In this document: positions 18,063 through 26,223 of the stretch, in pieces | Position numbering within the stretch: the stretch's first letter is position 1 | Layout of the letters: the number at the start of each line of letters is the position of its first letter | Notes under the pieces: generated by a model | The model's input: only the letters and a program-made list of their open reading frames with translations | The model's database searches: none | What the model was told of the DNA's origin: nothing | Program-made: the position numbers and the translations under genes | NCBI RefSeq assembly: GCF_936927845.1 | Contig: NZ_CAKZHV010000068.1 | Span: forward strand, 1-64,000 | Origin: an uncultured Sphingomonas sp. | GTDB lineage: Bacteria > Pseudomonadota > Alphaproteobacteria > Sphingomonadales > Sphingomonadaceae | DNA: 64,000 nt | Direction: 5' to 3'

Positions 18063-18820
18063 GCAACCTGATCCTAGATCAAGTCGGCGTGGTGCGCGGT
18101 GACCGGCGGGTGCTGGACGGCGTCGACGTGACGTTCCAGGCAGGGCGGCTGGCGGCGGTGATCGGCCCCAATGGCGCGGGCAAGAGCACGCTGCTCAGCG
18201 TCGCGACGGGATTGTTGCAACCGAGTACGGGGCAGGTCAGGTTGGGAGACACCCAGCTCGCCGCGATGCCGCGGCGTGTGCTGGCGCAGCGGCGCGCGTA
18301 CCTGCCGCAACGCGCGGTTGTCGAGTGGCCGATCAGCGTCGAACGCGTCGTGGCACTCGGCCTCACGCCCAGCTTGCCAGCGTTCGGCGACCTGCCGGCC
18401 ACGATGCGCGCGCGCGTGGCCGACGCGCTGGCACGCTTCGACCTCGCCGATCTGGCGGCGCGGCCCGCGACCGAGCTGTCGGGGGGCGAACTCGCGCGCG
18501 TGATGATGGCGCGCGCGACCGTCGGTGAGCCCGAGCTGCTGATCGTCGACGAGCCGACCGCGGGGCTCGATCCGCGTCACGCGGTGGAGGTCGGGCGCCG
18601 GCTGCGCGCGTTGAGCGACGGCGGCTGCACGGTCGTTATCGCGCTGCACGACCTCGATCTGGCGCGACGTATCGCCGATGACGTCGTCGCGTTGAAGGAC
18701 GGGCGTGTGCTCGCCTCGGGGCCAACGCGCACCGTCTTCACCACCGATACCTTGTCGGCGCTTTACGACGCCGCGATCGAGGTCATCGGCGACGGCGGCA
18801 TTCGTTATCGCAACTGGTAG
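18059..18820 (+). CDS. btuD: BtuD-type ABC ATPase
   Basis: The 253-residue ATPase has Walker A GPNGAGKST, Q-loop YLPQ, signature ELSGGELARV, Walker B LLIVDEPT, D-loop AGLDPR and H-loop ALHD. It powers cobalamin import through BtuC. Its ATG overlaps the btuC stop by four bases. It is the last gene of the riboswitch-controlled operon and its end meets a convergent gene after 6 bp, with no room for a separate terminator. Confidence 0.93.
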   Translation: MSNLILDQVGVVRGDRRVLDGVDVTFQAGRLAAVIGPNGAGKSTLLSVATGLLQPSTGQVRLGDTQLAAMPRRVLAQRRAYLPQRAVVEWPISVERVVALGLTPSLPAFGDLPATMRARVADALARFDLADLAARPATELSGGELARVMMARATVGEPELLIVDEPTAGLDPRHAVEVGRRLRALSDGGCTVVIALHDLDLARRIADDVVALKDGRVLASGPTRTVFTTDTLSALYDAAIEVIGDGGIRYRNW

Positions 18821-18826
18821 TGCGGG

Positions 18827-20374
18827 TCACGATGCGCCGCGTAGCGTGAATGCCTGTCCGGCGGGTGGTGCGGGCAGCGGACGAACGCCGCGTTCGCGCA
18901 GCAGCGCCGCGATCGCGAGCGCGCGACGTTGCGGCAGCGTCGGGCGCTCGGGTGCGGTTGCCGCATCGGGCAGCCCGGGAACGAGCAGGCCGGGGATGTT
19001 CCAGCGTCGCGCCTCCCATGCCGACAGCAGCACCGCCTCGCGCGCGTCGTCGTCGAGCTGATCGGCACCGGTCGCGAACCTGATCAACGGCAGCGATTGC
19101 AGCGGCGGGATGATCGCGACCTCCCACCCGTCGGCCTCCGCGGCGGCGCGCGCCTCCAGTGCACGATAGGTGTCGGGCGTGGCGCCCGGCAGCGTGCCGG
19201 CCACCGCGGTTGCACGACGATGCTCGCGGTCGAGCGTCACCGCGTCGACGGGTACACCGGCGGCGAGCGACACCAGCTTGGCGATCGTGGCCGCCGCCGC
19301 GTCCTCGGCCGCAGCGATGTCGGACGCCTGGCGCAGTTCGGCACGCTGCGCGTCGATCGCGCCCGCCGAGGGATCGAGCAGGACTTGGTCGAGCTGCAAC
19401 CGCACCGGACGGTTCAATCGCCTGGCGATTTCGGCTTCGAGCTTGCGGCTGTCCTGCGCGCCGGCGCGCGGGGCGATCACGACCGAGCGGATCGCGACCG
19501 GATCGCGGTCGAAACTGAGCTCGAGTTGCGTAACGCGCGCGTTGGCGCCGAAGCGGTCGCTCAGGATCGAGCGCACCTGGCTCGCCGCGACCGTTTCACG
19601 CGCGATCTGGCTGAGCGCGATTCCGAGCGGCACCGCCATAACGACGAAGACGAGCAGCAGCAGCGCGGTCTGCGTCCAGCTCTGCCGCTCCGATAGATGG
19701 TGACCGAAGCCATAGACGCGCGCCATGATCGTGGCGGACAGAGCGATGGTCAGGAAGTTGGTGACGAACAGCGCGAGCGAGCCACCGAGCACGGGCATGT
19801 TCCACGTCGCGACGCCGTAGCCGACTACTGCCAGCGGTGGCATCAGCGCGGTCGCGATCGCGACGCCGACGATCGTTTCGCCGCGCCCGCGGATGATCGC
19901 GAACGTGCCCGCCAGCGCGGCGAACAACGCGACGAGCAGGTCGAACAGATTGGGGCGGGTACGCGCCAGGATTTCGGCGGTCGGTGCCTTGAGCGGCGAG
20001 GCGACGACGATCAGCGCGGTGAACGCGACCGCCGCGCCCGCGCCGATCGCGAGCGCGGTCAGCGCGCGCCGCATCTCGGCGAAGTCGAACAGGGCAAGGC
20101 TGAACCCGAGGCCCAAGATCGGGCTCATCAGCGGCGAGATCAGCATCGCGCCGATCACGACGGCGGGCGACGATAGCAGAAGGCCCAGGACCGCGATGCC
20201 CGCGGACATCATGACCATGAAGGCGTAGCGGCCCGACCAACCGCTCTCTTCCACGATCCGCTCGACCACCTTCTCGTGATCGACCGATGCCACCAGTCGT
20301 TCGCGCCACCACGTCTGATGCGACATCCAGTCGCGGCCGGGCAGGGCGGCCGGTCGTGCCGCGGGATCGCTCAC
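18827..20374 (-). CDS. DUF389 family membrane protein
   Basis: The protein of about 515 residues has six or more transmembrane helices in its first 260 residues. These include MVMMSAGIAVLGLLLSSPAV and the conserved GAMLISPLMSPILGLG motif of DUF389. A soluble C-terminal domain (about residues 290-510) has OsmY/BON-like alternation. The family has no agreed function. The start is uncertain. I take a GTG at 20374, since the frame runs openly upstream but would then approach the divergent gene at 20493. An ATG at MSHQTW, about 20 codons further in, is the other choice. It converges with btuD. Confidence 0.8.
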   Translation of the reverse strand: MSDPAARPAALPGRDWMSHQTWWRERLVASVDHEKVVERIVEESGWSGRYAFMVMMSAGIAVLGLLLSSPAVVIGAMLISPLMSPILGLGFSLALFDFAEMRRALTALAIGAGAAVAFTALIVVASPLKAPTAEILARTRPNLFDLLVALFAALAGTFAIIRGRGETIVGVAIATALMPPLAVVGYGVATWNMPVLGGSLALFVTNFLTIALSATIMARVYGFGHHLSERQSWTQTALLLLVFVVMAVPLGIALSQIARETVAASQVRSILSDRFGANARVTQLELSFDRDPVAIRSVVIAPRAGAQDSRKLEAEIARRLNRPVRLQLDQVLLDPSAGAIDAQRAELRQASDIAAAEDAAAATIAKLVSLAAGVPVDAVTLDREHRRATAVAGTLPGATPDTYRALEARAAAEADGWEVAIIPPLQSLPLIRFATGADQLDDDAREAVLLSAWEARRWNIPGLLVPGLPDAATAPERPTLPQRRALAIAALLRERGVRPLPAPPAGQAFTLRGAS

Positions 20375-20492
20375 GAGGCGCTCAAGGCTGGGATGCGGTT
20401 GGTCATGCCCCTTCACTGCGTCGGCAGGACCGTGAGTACAAGTCGTCGGAACCATCCAGCCGGCCGACCGGTTCGCGGTTGGGGAGGGACGG

Positions 20493-21707
20493 ATGTTGAT
20501 CACGATCATGGCGGTGCTGATCGCGGCAGGGGTGGCCGCGTACTTAAGTTTCGGGCGGTTCGCCCGCGGCGAGGCGTGGCGTGCGACGGTGACCCCACTC
20601 GCGTCGATCATCGGCTCGGGCTTTCTGATCTGCGGGCCGCTGCTGGCGCGCGAGTTCGGCTCGGCCGCGATCCTGGCGATGGCGGCGCTGCTCGCGATCG
20701 CCTACGCGGTCGGCGCGGTGGTGCGGTTCAACATCGTCCATGTCGAGAATATCGCGCCCAAACTGGCGCTGAATGATCCGATGGCCTGGGCGATGCGCGC
20801 GGCGCAGGTGATGCTGGCGATCGCTTACGCCGTGTCGGTCGCTTATTACCTGAAGCTGCTGGCCGAGTTCACGATGAAGCCGCTGGCAGTGCCCGAGGCG
20901 TGGCATGGCCTGGTCGCCAACGCGCTGGTCACGTTGATCATCCTGGCGCTGACCGCGCTGACCTTCTCCGGCGACATCCGCAAGATCGAGCATGCCGCGC
21001 ACGCCAGCGTTTCGGTGAAGCTCGGCATCATCGGCGGGATGCTCGCGGCGCTGGCATCGTGGTGGATCGGTCGCGACGGTCCGCCGCTGGTCCTGCCGCC
21101 CGCGGAGGTCAAATGGTCGGGCATCCCGCTGCTGCTGGGATTGCTGATCACGGTGCAGGGGTTCGAGACTTCGCGCTACATGGGTGACCATTACGATCAG
21201 GCGACACGAGTGCGGACGATGCGCTACGCGCAGTGGCTGTCCTCGGCGATCTATCTCGCGTTCCTGGCGCTGCTGACGCCGTTTCTGACCCAGGCGCGCG
21301 AGGCGGAGGGTGTGGCGGGTATCCTCGACATCATGGAACTGGTCGCCCCGATCATGGGCGTCTTCGTGCTGGTCGGCGCGGTGTCGAGCCAGTTAAGCGC
21401 GGCGATCGCCGATTCGATCGGGTCGGGCGGTCTGCTGGTCGAGGTGTCACGGCGCAAGCTGAGCGTGCGCAATGCCTTTATCGCGGCAAGCGCGCTGTCG
21501 ATCGCGGTGGTGTGGTTGACCGATCCCTTCTCGGTCATCGCGCTGTCGTCGCGCGCGTTCGCGTTGTTCTACGCGATGCAGGCGCTGCTCGCCTTGTGGG
21601 TGTCGTTCCGCACCGGGGCGGGCAGCATGGCGGCGCGGATCGGGTTCGTGCTGGTCGGGCTGGTGTGCGTCGTCGCAGCACTGGCGGGTGCGCCGGCGGA
21701 AGGCTAG
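20493..21707 (+). CDS. uncharacterised polytopic membrane protein, possible transporter
   Basis: The 404-residue protein has about eleven hydrophobic segments. It begins with a lone helix followed by a basic loop and the glycine-rich SIIGSGFLICGPLLAREFG, which resembles the unwound first helix of APC/LeuT-fold transporters. Other notable stretches are VQGFETSRYMGDHYD, where FETSRY recalls SLC5/7-like folds, and GAVSSQLSAAIADSIGSGG. No cofactor or catalytic motif is visible. The start has GGGGAGGGA in front. It is divergent from the DUF389 gene and just upstream of an acyl-CoA dehydrogenase. I do not assign a substrate. Confidence 0.75.
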   Translation: MLITIMAVLIAAGVAAYLSFGRFARGEAWRATVTPLASIIGSGFLICGPLLAREFGSAAILAMAALLAIAYAVGAVVRFNIVHVENIAPKLALNDPMAWAMRAAQVMLAIAYAVSVAYYLKLLAEFTMKPLAVPEAWHGLVANALVTLIILALTALTFSGDIRKIEHAAHASVSVKLGIIGGMLAALASWWIGRDGPPLVLPPAEVKWSGIPLLLGLLITVQGFETSRYMGDHYDQATRVRTMRYAQWLSSAIYLAFLALLTPFLTQAREAEGVAGILDIMELVAPIMGVFVLVGAVSSQLSAAIADSIGSGGLLVEVSRRKLSVRNAFIAASALSIAVVWLTDPFSVIALSSRAFALFYAMQALLALWVSFRTGAGSMAARIGFVLVGLVCVVAALAGAPAEG

Positions 21708-21749
21708 GCGCGCTTGCCAGGCCGGGTGGGCGCGGACACACTCGCGCGC

Positions 21750-22913
21750 ATGGACATCCCCGCTGCCCGGTCCGACTTTCCCGAAATCCGCGACGCGGTG
21801 CGCGCGTTGGTGCGTGAGTTCGGCGACGCGTATTTCCGCGAGATCGACGAAGCGCGCGATTACCCGGCGGCGTTCGTCGAGGCGCTGACGCGCGCCGGAT
21901 GGATGGCGGCGCTGATCCCCGAAGAATATGGCGGCGCCGGGCTCGGCCTCACCGAAGCGTCGATCATCATGGAGGAGATCAATCGCGCCGGCGGCAATTC
22001 GGGTGCCTGCCACGGGCAGATGTACAACATGAACACGCTGCTGCGGCACGGACTGCCCGAGCAGAAGCGCCGCTTTCTGCCCGACATCGCCGCCGGACGG
22101 TTGCGGCTGCAATCGATGGCGGTGACCGAGCCGACGACCGGCAGCAACACCACCGCACTGACGACGCGTGCCGAGCGGCGCGGCGACCATTATGTCGTGA
22201 CCGGGCAGAAGGTGTGGACCAGCCGCGTCCAACATTCCGACCTGATGATCCTGCTCGCACGTACCGCCCCGGTGGGCGAGGGGCGCAAGACCGATGGTTT
22301 GTCGCTGTTCCTAGTCGATCTGCATGCCGCGATCGGTCGCGGGCTGGAGGTCCGGCCGATCCGCAACATGGTCAATCACGAAACCAACGAGCTGTTCTTC
22401 GACGGGCTGGCGCTGCCTGCCGACGCACTGATCGGCGAGGAAGGGCGAGGCTTCCGCTACATTCTCGACGGGTTGAACGCCGAGCGCGCGCTGATCGCGG
22501 CCGAGTGTATCGGTGACGGTTACTGGTTCATCGAACGCGCGGCGCGATACGGATCGGAGCGGGTCGTGTTCGACCGGCCGATTGGGCGCAACCAGGGCGT
22601 GCAGTTCCCGATCGCGCAGGCGTATATGGAGGTCCGCGCCGCCGACCTGATGCGCTACGAGGCGTGCCGCCTGTTCGACGCTGGCGAGCCATGCGGTGCG
22701 GAGGCCAACATGGCCAAGCATCTGGCGGCTGACGCGTCATGGAAGGCGGCGAACGCGTGCATGCAGACGTTCGGCGGGTTCGGATTCGCGGCGGAATATG
22801 ATGTCGAGCGCAAGTTCCGCGAAACGCGGTTGTACCAGGTCGCGCCGATCAGCGCGAACATGATCCTGTCCTACGTCGGCGAGCACGTGCTCGGCATGCC
22901 GCGGTCGTTCTGA
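21750..22913 (+). CDS. acyl-CoA dehydrogenase family protein
   Basis: The protein of about 387 residues has the complete acyl-CoA dehydrogenase fold. The N-terminal helical domain contains IPEEYGGAGLGLTEASIIMEE. The middle beta domain contains MAVTEPTTGSNTTAL and VTGQKVWTS, and the C-terminal helices contain QTFGGFGFAAEYDVER. The RLYQVAPISANMIL end matches the family (usual form R-x-Y-x-I-x-E-G-T); here the position of the usual Glu is Pro-Ile, so the catalytic base may differ from short-chain enzymes. It should oxidise an acyl-CoA with FAD. I prefer ATG 21750; a TTG at 21714 is also possible. Confidence 0.88.
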   Translation: MDIPAARSDFPEIRDAVRALVREFGDAYFREIDEARDYPAAFVEALTRAGWMAALIPEEYGGAGLGLTEASIIMEEINRAGGNSGACHGQMYNMNTLLRHGLPEQKRRFLPDIAAGRLRLQSMAVTEPTTGSNTTALTTRAERRGDHYVVTGQKVWTSRVQHSDLMILLARTAPVGEGRKTDGLSLFLVDLHAAIGRGLEVRPIRNMVNHETNELFFDGLALPADALIGEEGRGFRYILDGLNAERALIAAECIGDGYWFIERAARYGSERVVFDRPIGRNQGVQFPIAQAYMEVRAADLMRYEACRLFDAGEPCGAEANMAKHLAADASWKAANACMQTFGGFGFAAEYDVERKFRETRLYQVAPISANMILSYVGEHVLGMPRSF

Positions 22914-22940
22914 CGCGCGACAGCGACGAACGCGGTGCGC

Positions 22941-23210
22941 CTAGCCGGCGAGCCGTTGATCGTAACCCATCGCCTGCGCTGCCATCGCGACCTGCGTACG
23001 ATTGCGTACGTTCAGCTTGCGCATCAAGGCGGTCATGTGCGCCTTGACGGTCGCCTCGGCGATGCCGAGGTCGTAGGCGATCTGCTTGTTGAGCAGGCCC
23101 GAGCGGACGCCGTTCAATACCTTGAGCTGGGTCGGGGTCAGCCGAGCCGAAGCGGGCGGCGCGAAGGTCACCACCGTGTTGCCCGTGTCCTGCGCTTGCT
23201 GACCGTTCAT
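22941..23210 (-). CDS. standalone LuxR/FixJ-type HTH DNA-binding protein
   Basis: The 89-residue protein is essentially one LuxR C-terminal domain (residues about 22-85): ARLTPTQLKVLNGVRSGLLN, IAYDLGIAEATVKAHM and MRKLNVRNRTQVAM. There is no receiver or ligand domain, and the start is well fixed by GGAGGTAGGCGG before the ATG. It resembles the output half of a NarL/FixJ response regulator (GerE-like). It could act as a constitutive regulator or be a truncated one. It is transcribed divergently from gntP across a region containing repeated GTCGTA motifs. Confidence 0.85.
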   Translation of the reverse strand: MNGQQAQDTGNTVVTFAPPASARLTPTQLKVLNGVRSGLLNKQIAYDLGIAEATVKAHMTALMRKLNVRNRTQVAMAAQAMGYDQRLAG

Positions 23211-23297
23211 CCGCCTACCTCCCTTGAACCGGCCGATCGGCCGTGGCCCGCGCCTCGTCTCGCGCGAACTCGTTGTGAGTCATTGCTAGCGCAAGTG

Positions 23298-23379
23298 GTA
23301 CGACAAGTTCAAGAGTGTTGGTCGTATCAGAGCTCAATTTGCGGCTGTTTCGGCTTGCTCACGCGCCGACCTGTCGTAC
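23298..23379. promoter_or_regulatory. triple GTCGTA(C/T) motif, putative operator upstream of gntP
   Basis: GTACGAC at 23298-23304 and GTCGTAT at 23321-23327 form an inverted pair, within arms TGGTACGAC and GTCGTATCA that match at 8 of 9 positions. A third copy, GTCGTAC, sits at 23373-23379 in a CTGTCGTACAG context. The arrangement lies between the divergent LuxR-type gene and gntP. Which protein binds is unknown: the LuxR-type protein or GntR are candidates. Confidence 0.4.
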
Positions 23380-23392
23380 AGATGTCAGCAAT

Positions 23393-23412
23393 ATGGCCGC
23401 ACGAGCGGCCAT
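23393..23412. promoter_or_regulatory. perfect 8-bp dyad upstream of gntP
   Basis: ATGGCCGC and GCGGCCAT flank a 4-nt loop (ACGA). It lies about 58 bp before the gntP start, where it could act as an operator or an RNA hairpin in the leader. It is not followed by a T run. Confidence 0.35.
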
Positions 23413-23470
23413 TAGGGGAGGGTGCGTTGGTGAACCGTGATGCTGCACGAGCCGAGGTGAGCGAGGCGTC

Positions 23471-24808
23471 GTGATCGCGGCGGACGTGCACCTGCTCGCT
23501 GCCGCGCTGGCAGGGATCGCGCTGTCGGTCGTGCTGATCGTCAAGGCACGGTTCCACCCGTTCATCGGGTTGCTGTGCGGCGCATTCGTGGTCGGGACGT
23601 TGGCCGGCCTGTCGGTCGCCGATACCGCGAAAGCGGTGCAGAAGGGTGCGGGCGACATCCTGGGCGGCACCGGATTGGTAGTCGCGCTGGGCCTGGCGCT
23701 CGGTGCGATGCTGCAATTGTCGGATGGCGCAGGAAGTATCGCGCGGGCGGCGCTGCGCTGGTCGGGGTCGAGGGGTGCACCCTGGGCCGCGCTCGCCACC
23801 GCGCTGATCATCGGACTGCCGCTGTTCTTCGAGACGGGATTGGTGCTGCTGCTGCCGATCGTCGCGGCGGCAGCGGCCGCGCTGCCGGGCGCGGGTGACG
23901 CCGCCAAACTGCGGCTGATGCTGTCGGCGATCACCGGCTTGTCGGTCGTCCATGCGTTGGTGCCGCCCCACCCAGGGCCGCTCCTGGCGGTCGAGGCGCT
24001 CGGCGCCGACCTCGGGCGCACGATCCTCTACGGCGTGCTGGTCGCGGTGCCGACCGCGGTGATCGCGGGTCCGCTGCTCGCGCGCGTGACCACCCACGGT
24101 ATCGCGCTGTCACCGCCGACGCTCGCGCCCGCACGAGCCGCGGTGCAGGCACCGCCGATCGCGCGCGCGCTGGCGGTCGTGCTGCTGCCGGTGGCGCTGA
24201 TCGCGGCGGGGCAGCTCGCGGTGCTGCTGCCACGCGATGCGGCGGTCACCGGGTGGCTGGCGGCGGCGAGCAATCCGGTGCTGGCGCTGCTGATCGCGTG
24301 CCTCGCCGCGCTGCCGCTGCTGTTCGGGCGCGAGGCGCTGCGTGCACCCGTCCAGGCGGCGATCTGGGCCGAGACGATGGCGCCCGCGGGTGCGATCCTG
24401 CTCGCGATCGGCGCGGGCGGCGCGCTCAAGCAGGTGCTGGTCACCGCCGGCCTGTCCGACCTGTTGGTGCGCGCCGCAGCGGGCGCCGCGCTGTCGCCGG
24501 TCCTGCTCGCCTGGGGCGTGGCGGTGTGCATCCGGCTGGCGACCGGTTCGGCGACGGTGGCGACGATCACCACCGCGGGGGTGATGCCGGGCGTGGTCGC
24601 GGCGAGCGGCGCTGCGCCCGAGTGGATCGTGCTGGCGATCGGCGCTGGATCAGTGTTCTTCAGCCACGTCAACGATCCCGGCTTCTGGCTGGTGCGCGGC
24701 TATCTCGGCACCGATACCGCGGGCACGTTTCGCACATGGTCGGCGCTGGAAACCGTGATTTCGGTCGTTGGCCTGCTCTTGGTGTTGGCGGCGAGCGCGC
24801 TATTCTGA
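23471..24808 (+). CDS. gntP: GntP family gluconate permease
   Basis: The 445-residue inner-membrane protein has 12-14 hydrophobic segments and GntP-family marks. These are the early GLLCGAFVVG and LGLALGAML segments, the HALVPPHPGPL motif, and the C-terminal TGSATVATITTAG and FSHVNDPGFWLV stretches. It should import gluconate or a related sugar acid by proton symport. It starts at GTG 23471 behind a GAGGTGAGCGAGG sequence. The gntR gene follows after 23 bp and gntK converges beyond it, which supports gluconate as the substrate. Confidence 0.9.
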   Translation: MIAADVHLLAAALAGIALSVVLIVKARFHPFIGLLCGAFVVGTLAGLSVADTAKAVQKGAGDILGGTGLVVALGLALGAMLQLSDGAGSIARAALRWSGSRGAPWAALATALIIGLPLFFETGLVLLLPIVAAAAAALPGAGDAAKLRLMLSAITGLSVVHALVPPHPGPLLAVEALGADLGRTILYGVLVAVPTAVIAGPLLARVTTHGIALSPPTLAPARAAVQAPPIARALAVVLLPVALIAAGQLAVLLPRDAAVTGWLAAASNPVLALLIACLAALPLLFGREALRAPVQAAIWAETMAPAGAILLAIGAGGALKQVLVTAGLSDLLVRAAAGAALSPVLLAWGVAVCIRLATGSATVATITTAGVMPGVVAASGAAPEWIVLAIGAGSVFFSHVNDPGFWLVRGYLGTDTAGTFRTWSALETVISVVGLLLVLAASALF

Positions 24809-24831
24809 TCGCGAACAGGGGAGGGCCGGCA

Positions 24832-25509
24832 TTGGGTCAGGAACGGCTGACGGATCGCGCCTATACCGCGATCGTCGAGATCATCAACGCGGACGACCTG
24901 AGCGTCGGCGACCGGCTGCCGTCGGAAGCGCGGTTGGCGGAGATGTTCGGCATGTCGCGCACGATCGTGCGCGAGGCACTGGCGCGGCTGGCGTCGGACG
25001 GCATCACCGAGCCGCGGCGCGGGGCGGGCTCGTTCGTGAAGAGCCGCCCGTCCGACCGCATGCTCGCGTTCATGCCGGTGGCCGAACTACCCGCGACACT
25101 CGGCACCTACGAGGTACGCTTCGTGCTGGAAGCCGAGGCGGCGCGGCTCGCCGCGGTGCGACGTTCGGGCGAGGAGATGGCGGCGATCGACGAGGCGCTG
25201 GAGGCGTTGCGCACGGCATTGCTGTCGGACGCGCCCGCGCACGACGAGGACATGGAGTTGCACCGCCGCATCGTCGCGGCGACCGCCAATCCGGCCTTCG
25301 CCGCGGCATTCGACGCGCTGGTCGCCGAGGTGGAGAAGGTGATGCGCGCGGGCGTCGATATTTCGCGCTCACGCCCGCCCGAGGTGATCGGCGCGATGAT
25401 GCGTGAGCATGAGACGATCGTCGATGCGATCCGCGCGCAGGACGCCGACAGTGCCGCGCTCGCGATGCGCTGGCATCTGTCGGAAGGGCGCAAACGGTTG
25501 ATGCCTTAG
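24832..25509 (+). CDS. GntR/FadR-type transcriptional regulator
   Basis: The 225-residue protein has an N-terminal winged helix (about residues 5-70: LSVGDRLPSEARLAEMFGMS, then RTIVREALARLASDG and PRRGAGSFV). An all-helical FCD effector domain follows, with acidic and histidine residues (DEDMELHRRIV, MMREHETIVDAI) that usually bind a metal and a small acid. The TTG start at 24832 is supported by GGGGAGG six bases upstream. It lies 23 bp after gntP and probably represses the gluconate genes until gluconate or a derivative is present. Its stop overlaps the convergent gntK stop. Confidence 0.87.
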   Translation: MGQERLTDRAYTAIVEIINADDLSVGDRLPSEARLAEMFGMSRTIVREALARLASDGITEPRRGAGSFVKSRPSDRMLAFMPVAELPATLGTYEVRFVLEAEAARLAAVRRSGEEMAAIDEALEALRTALLSDAPAHDEDMELHRRIVAATANPAFAAAFDALVAEVEKVMRAGVDISRSRPPEVIGAMMREHETIVDAIRAQDADSAALAMRWHLSEGRKRLMP

Positions 25510-26039
25510 GCGTCTTCCAGCCACGACACCGCGGCGCGGCAGAGTTCGGGCGGGCTGTGGTGCGAATCGAGCGCCAGCACCGGCTCATCGGGCGCGGGGC
25601 GCTCCAGCGTGTCGAGCTGGCTGTCGAGCAGGCTGGGCGGCATGTAATGCGCCTGCCGGTGTTCGAGCCGGTGGAGCAGCTCGTCGCGTTCGTTGTCGAG
25701 CAGCACGAAGCGGACGCGCCCGCCCGCCGCCGCGGTCAAGCGGTCGCGGTAGCGTCGCCGAAGCGCCGAGCATGTCGCGACCGCGCGTCCGCTCGATCGC
25801 GCGGCGTCGCCGAGCGCGTGACCCAGCCGGTCGAGCCACGGCCAGCGATCGGCATCGGTGAGCGGGTGGCCGGCGCGCATCTTCGCGACCGCGGCGGCAT
25901 CGTGGAAATCGTCGCCTTCGAGGAACGGGCAGTCGAGCACGCGCGCGAGGAGGGCACCAAGCGTCGACTTGCCCGATCCGCTGACCCCCATGACGATGAT
26001 GGCGAGCGGCGCCTCTGCCTCGTCACGGTTCCGGGTCAC
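25506..26039 (-). CDS. gntK: gluconokinase
   Basis: The 177-residue kinase has the P-loop MGVSGSGKST and a lid/substrate region GDDFHDAAAVAKMRAGHPLTD. Further family blocks are ATCSALRRRYRDRLT, a core VRFVLLDN and RQAHYMPPSLLDSQLDTLE, as in GntK/IdnK. It phosphorylates gluconate to 6-phosphogluconate, the entry point to the Entner-Doudoroff and pentose phosphate routes. The GTG start at 26039 has AAGGAG in front. It is convergent with gntR (4-bp overlap of stops) and divergent from the GH3 gene. Confidence 0.93.
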   Translation of the reverse strand: MTRNRDEAEAPLAIIVMGVSGSGKSTLGALLARVLDCPFLEGDDFHDAAAVAKMRAGHPLTDADRWPWLDRLGHALGDAARSSGRAVATCSALRRRYRDRLTAAAGGRVRFVLLDNERDELLHRLEHRQAHYMPPSLLDSQLDTLERPAPDEPVLALDSHHSPPELCRAAVSWLEDA

Positions 26040-26106
26040 GCGGTGCTGCTCCTTCGTTGCATCGATCGCCGCGGCTCTAGGCGGCGGGGCATCAACGCGG
26101 AAGCGG

Positions 26107-26160
26107 GACCAAGGTCGCAATCGGCGTGGGCTGGCGGGCGCTGCTTCTACGACCAAGGTC
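26107..26160. repeat. two copies of a 10-bp near-palindrome between gntK and the GH3 gene
   Basis: GACCAAGGTC occurs at 26107-26116 and exactly again at 26151-26160, 44 bp apart (about four helical turns). The outer four bases on each side are symmetrical. Location in a divergent promoter region suggests an operator pair for the two genes. Confidence 0.4.
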
Positions 26161-26223
26161 CGGTCGCGACGAGCACACGCGCGCGCTATCTGCCCGGGCG
26201 AAAGCGGTTGAAGGGGTGCGCGC

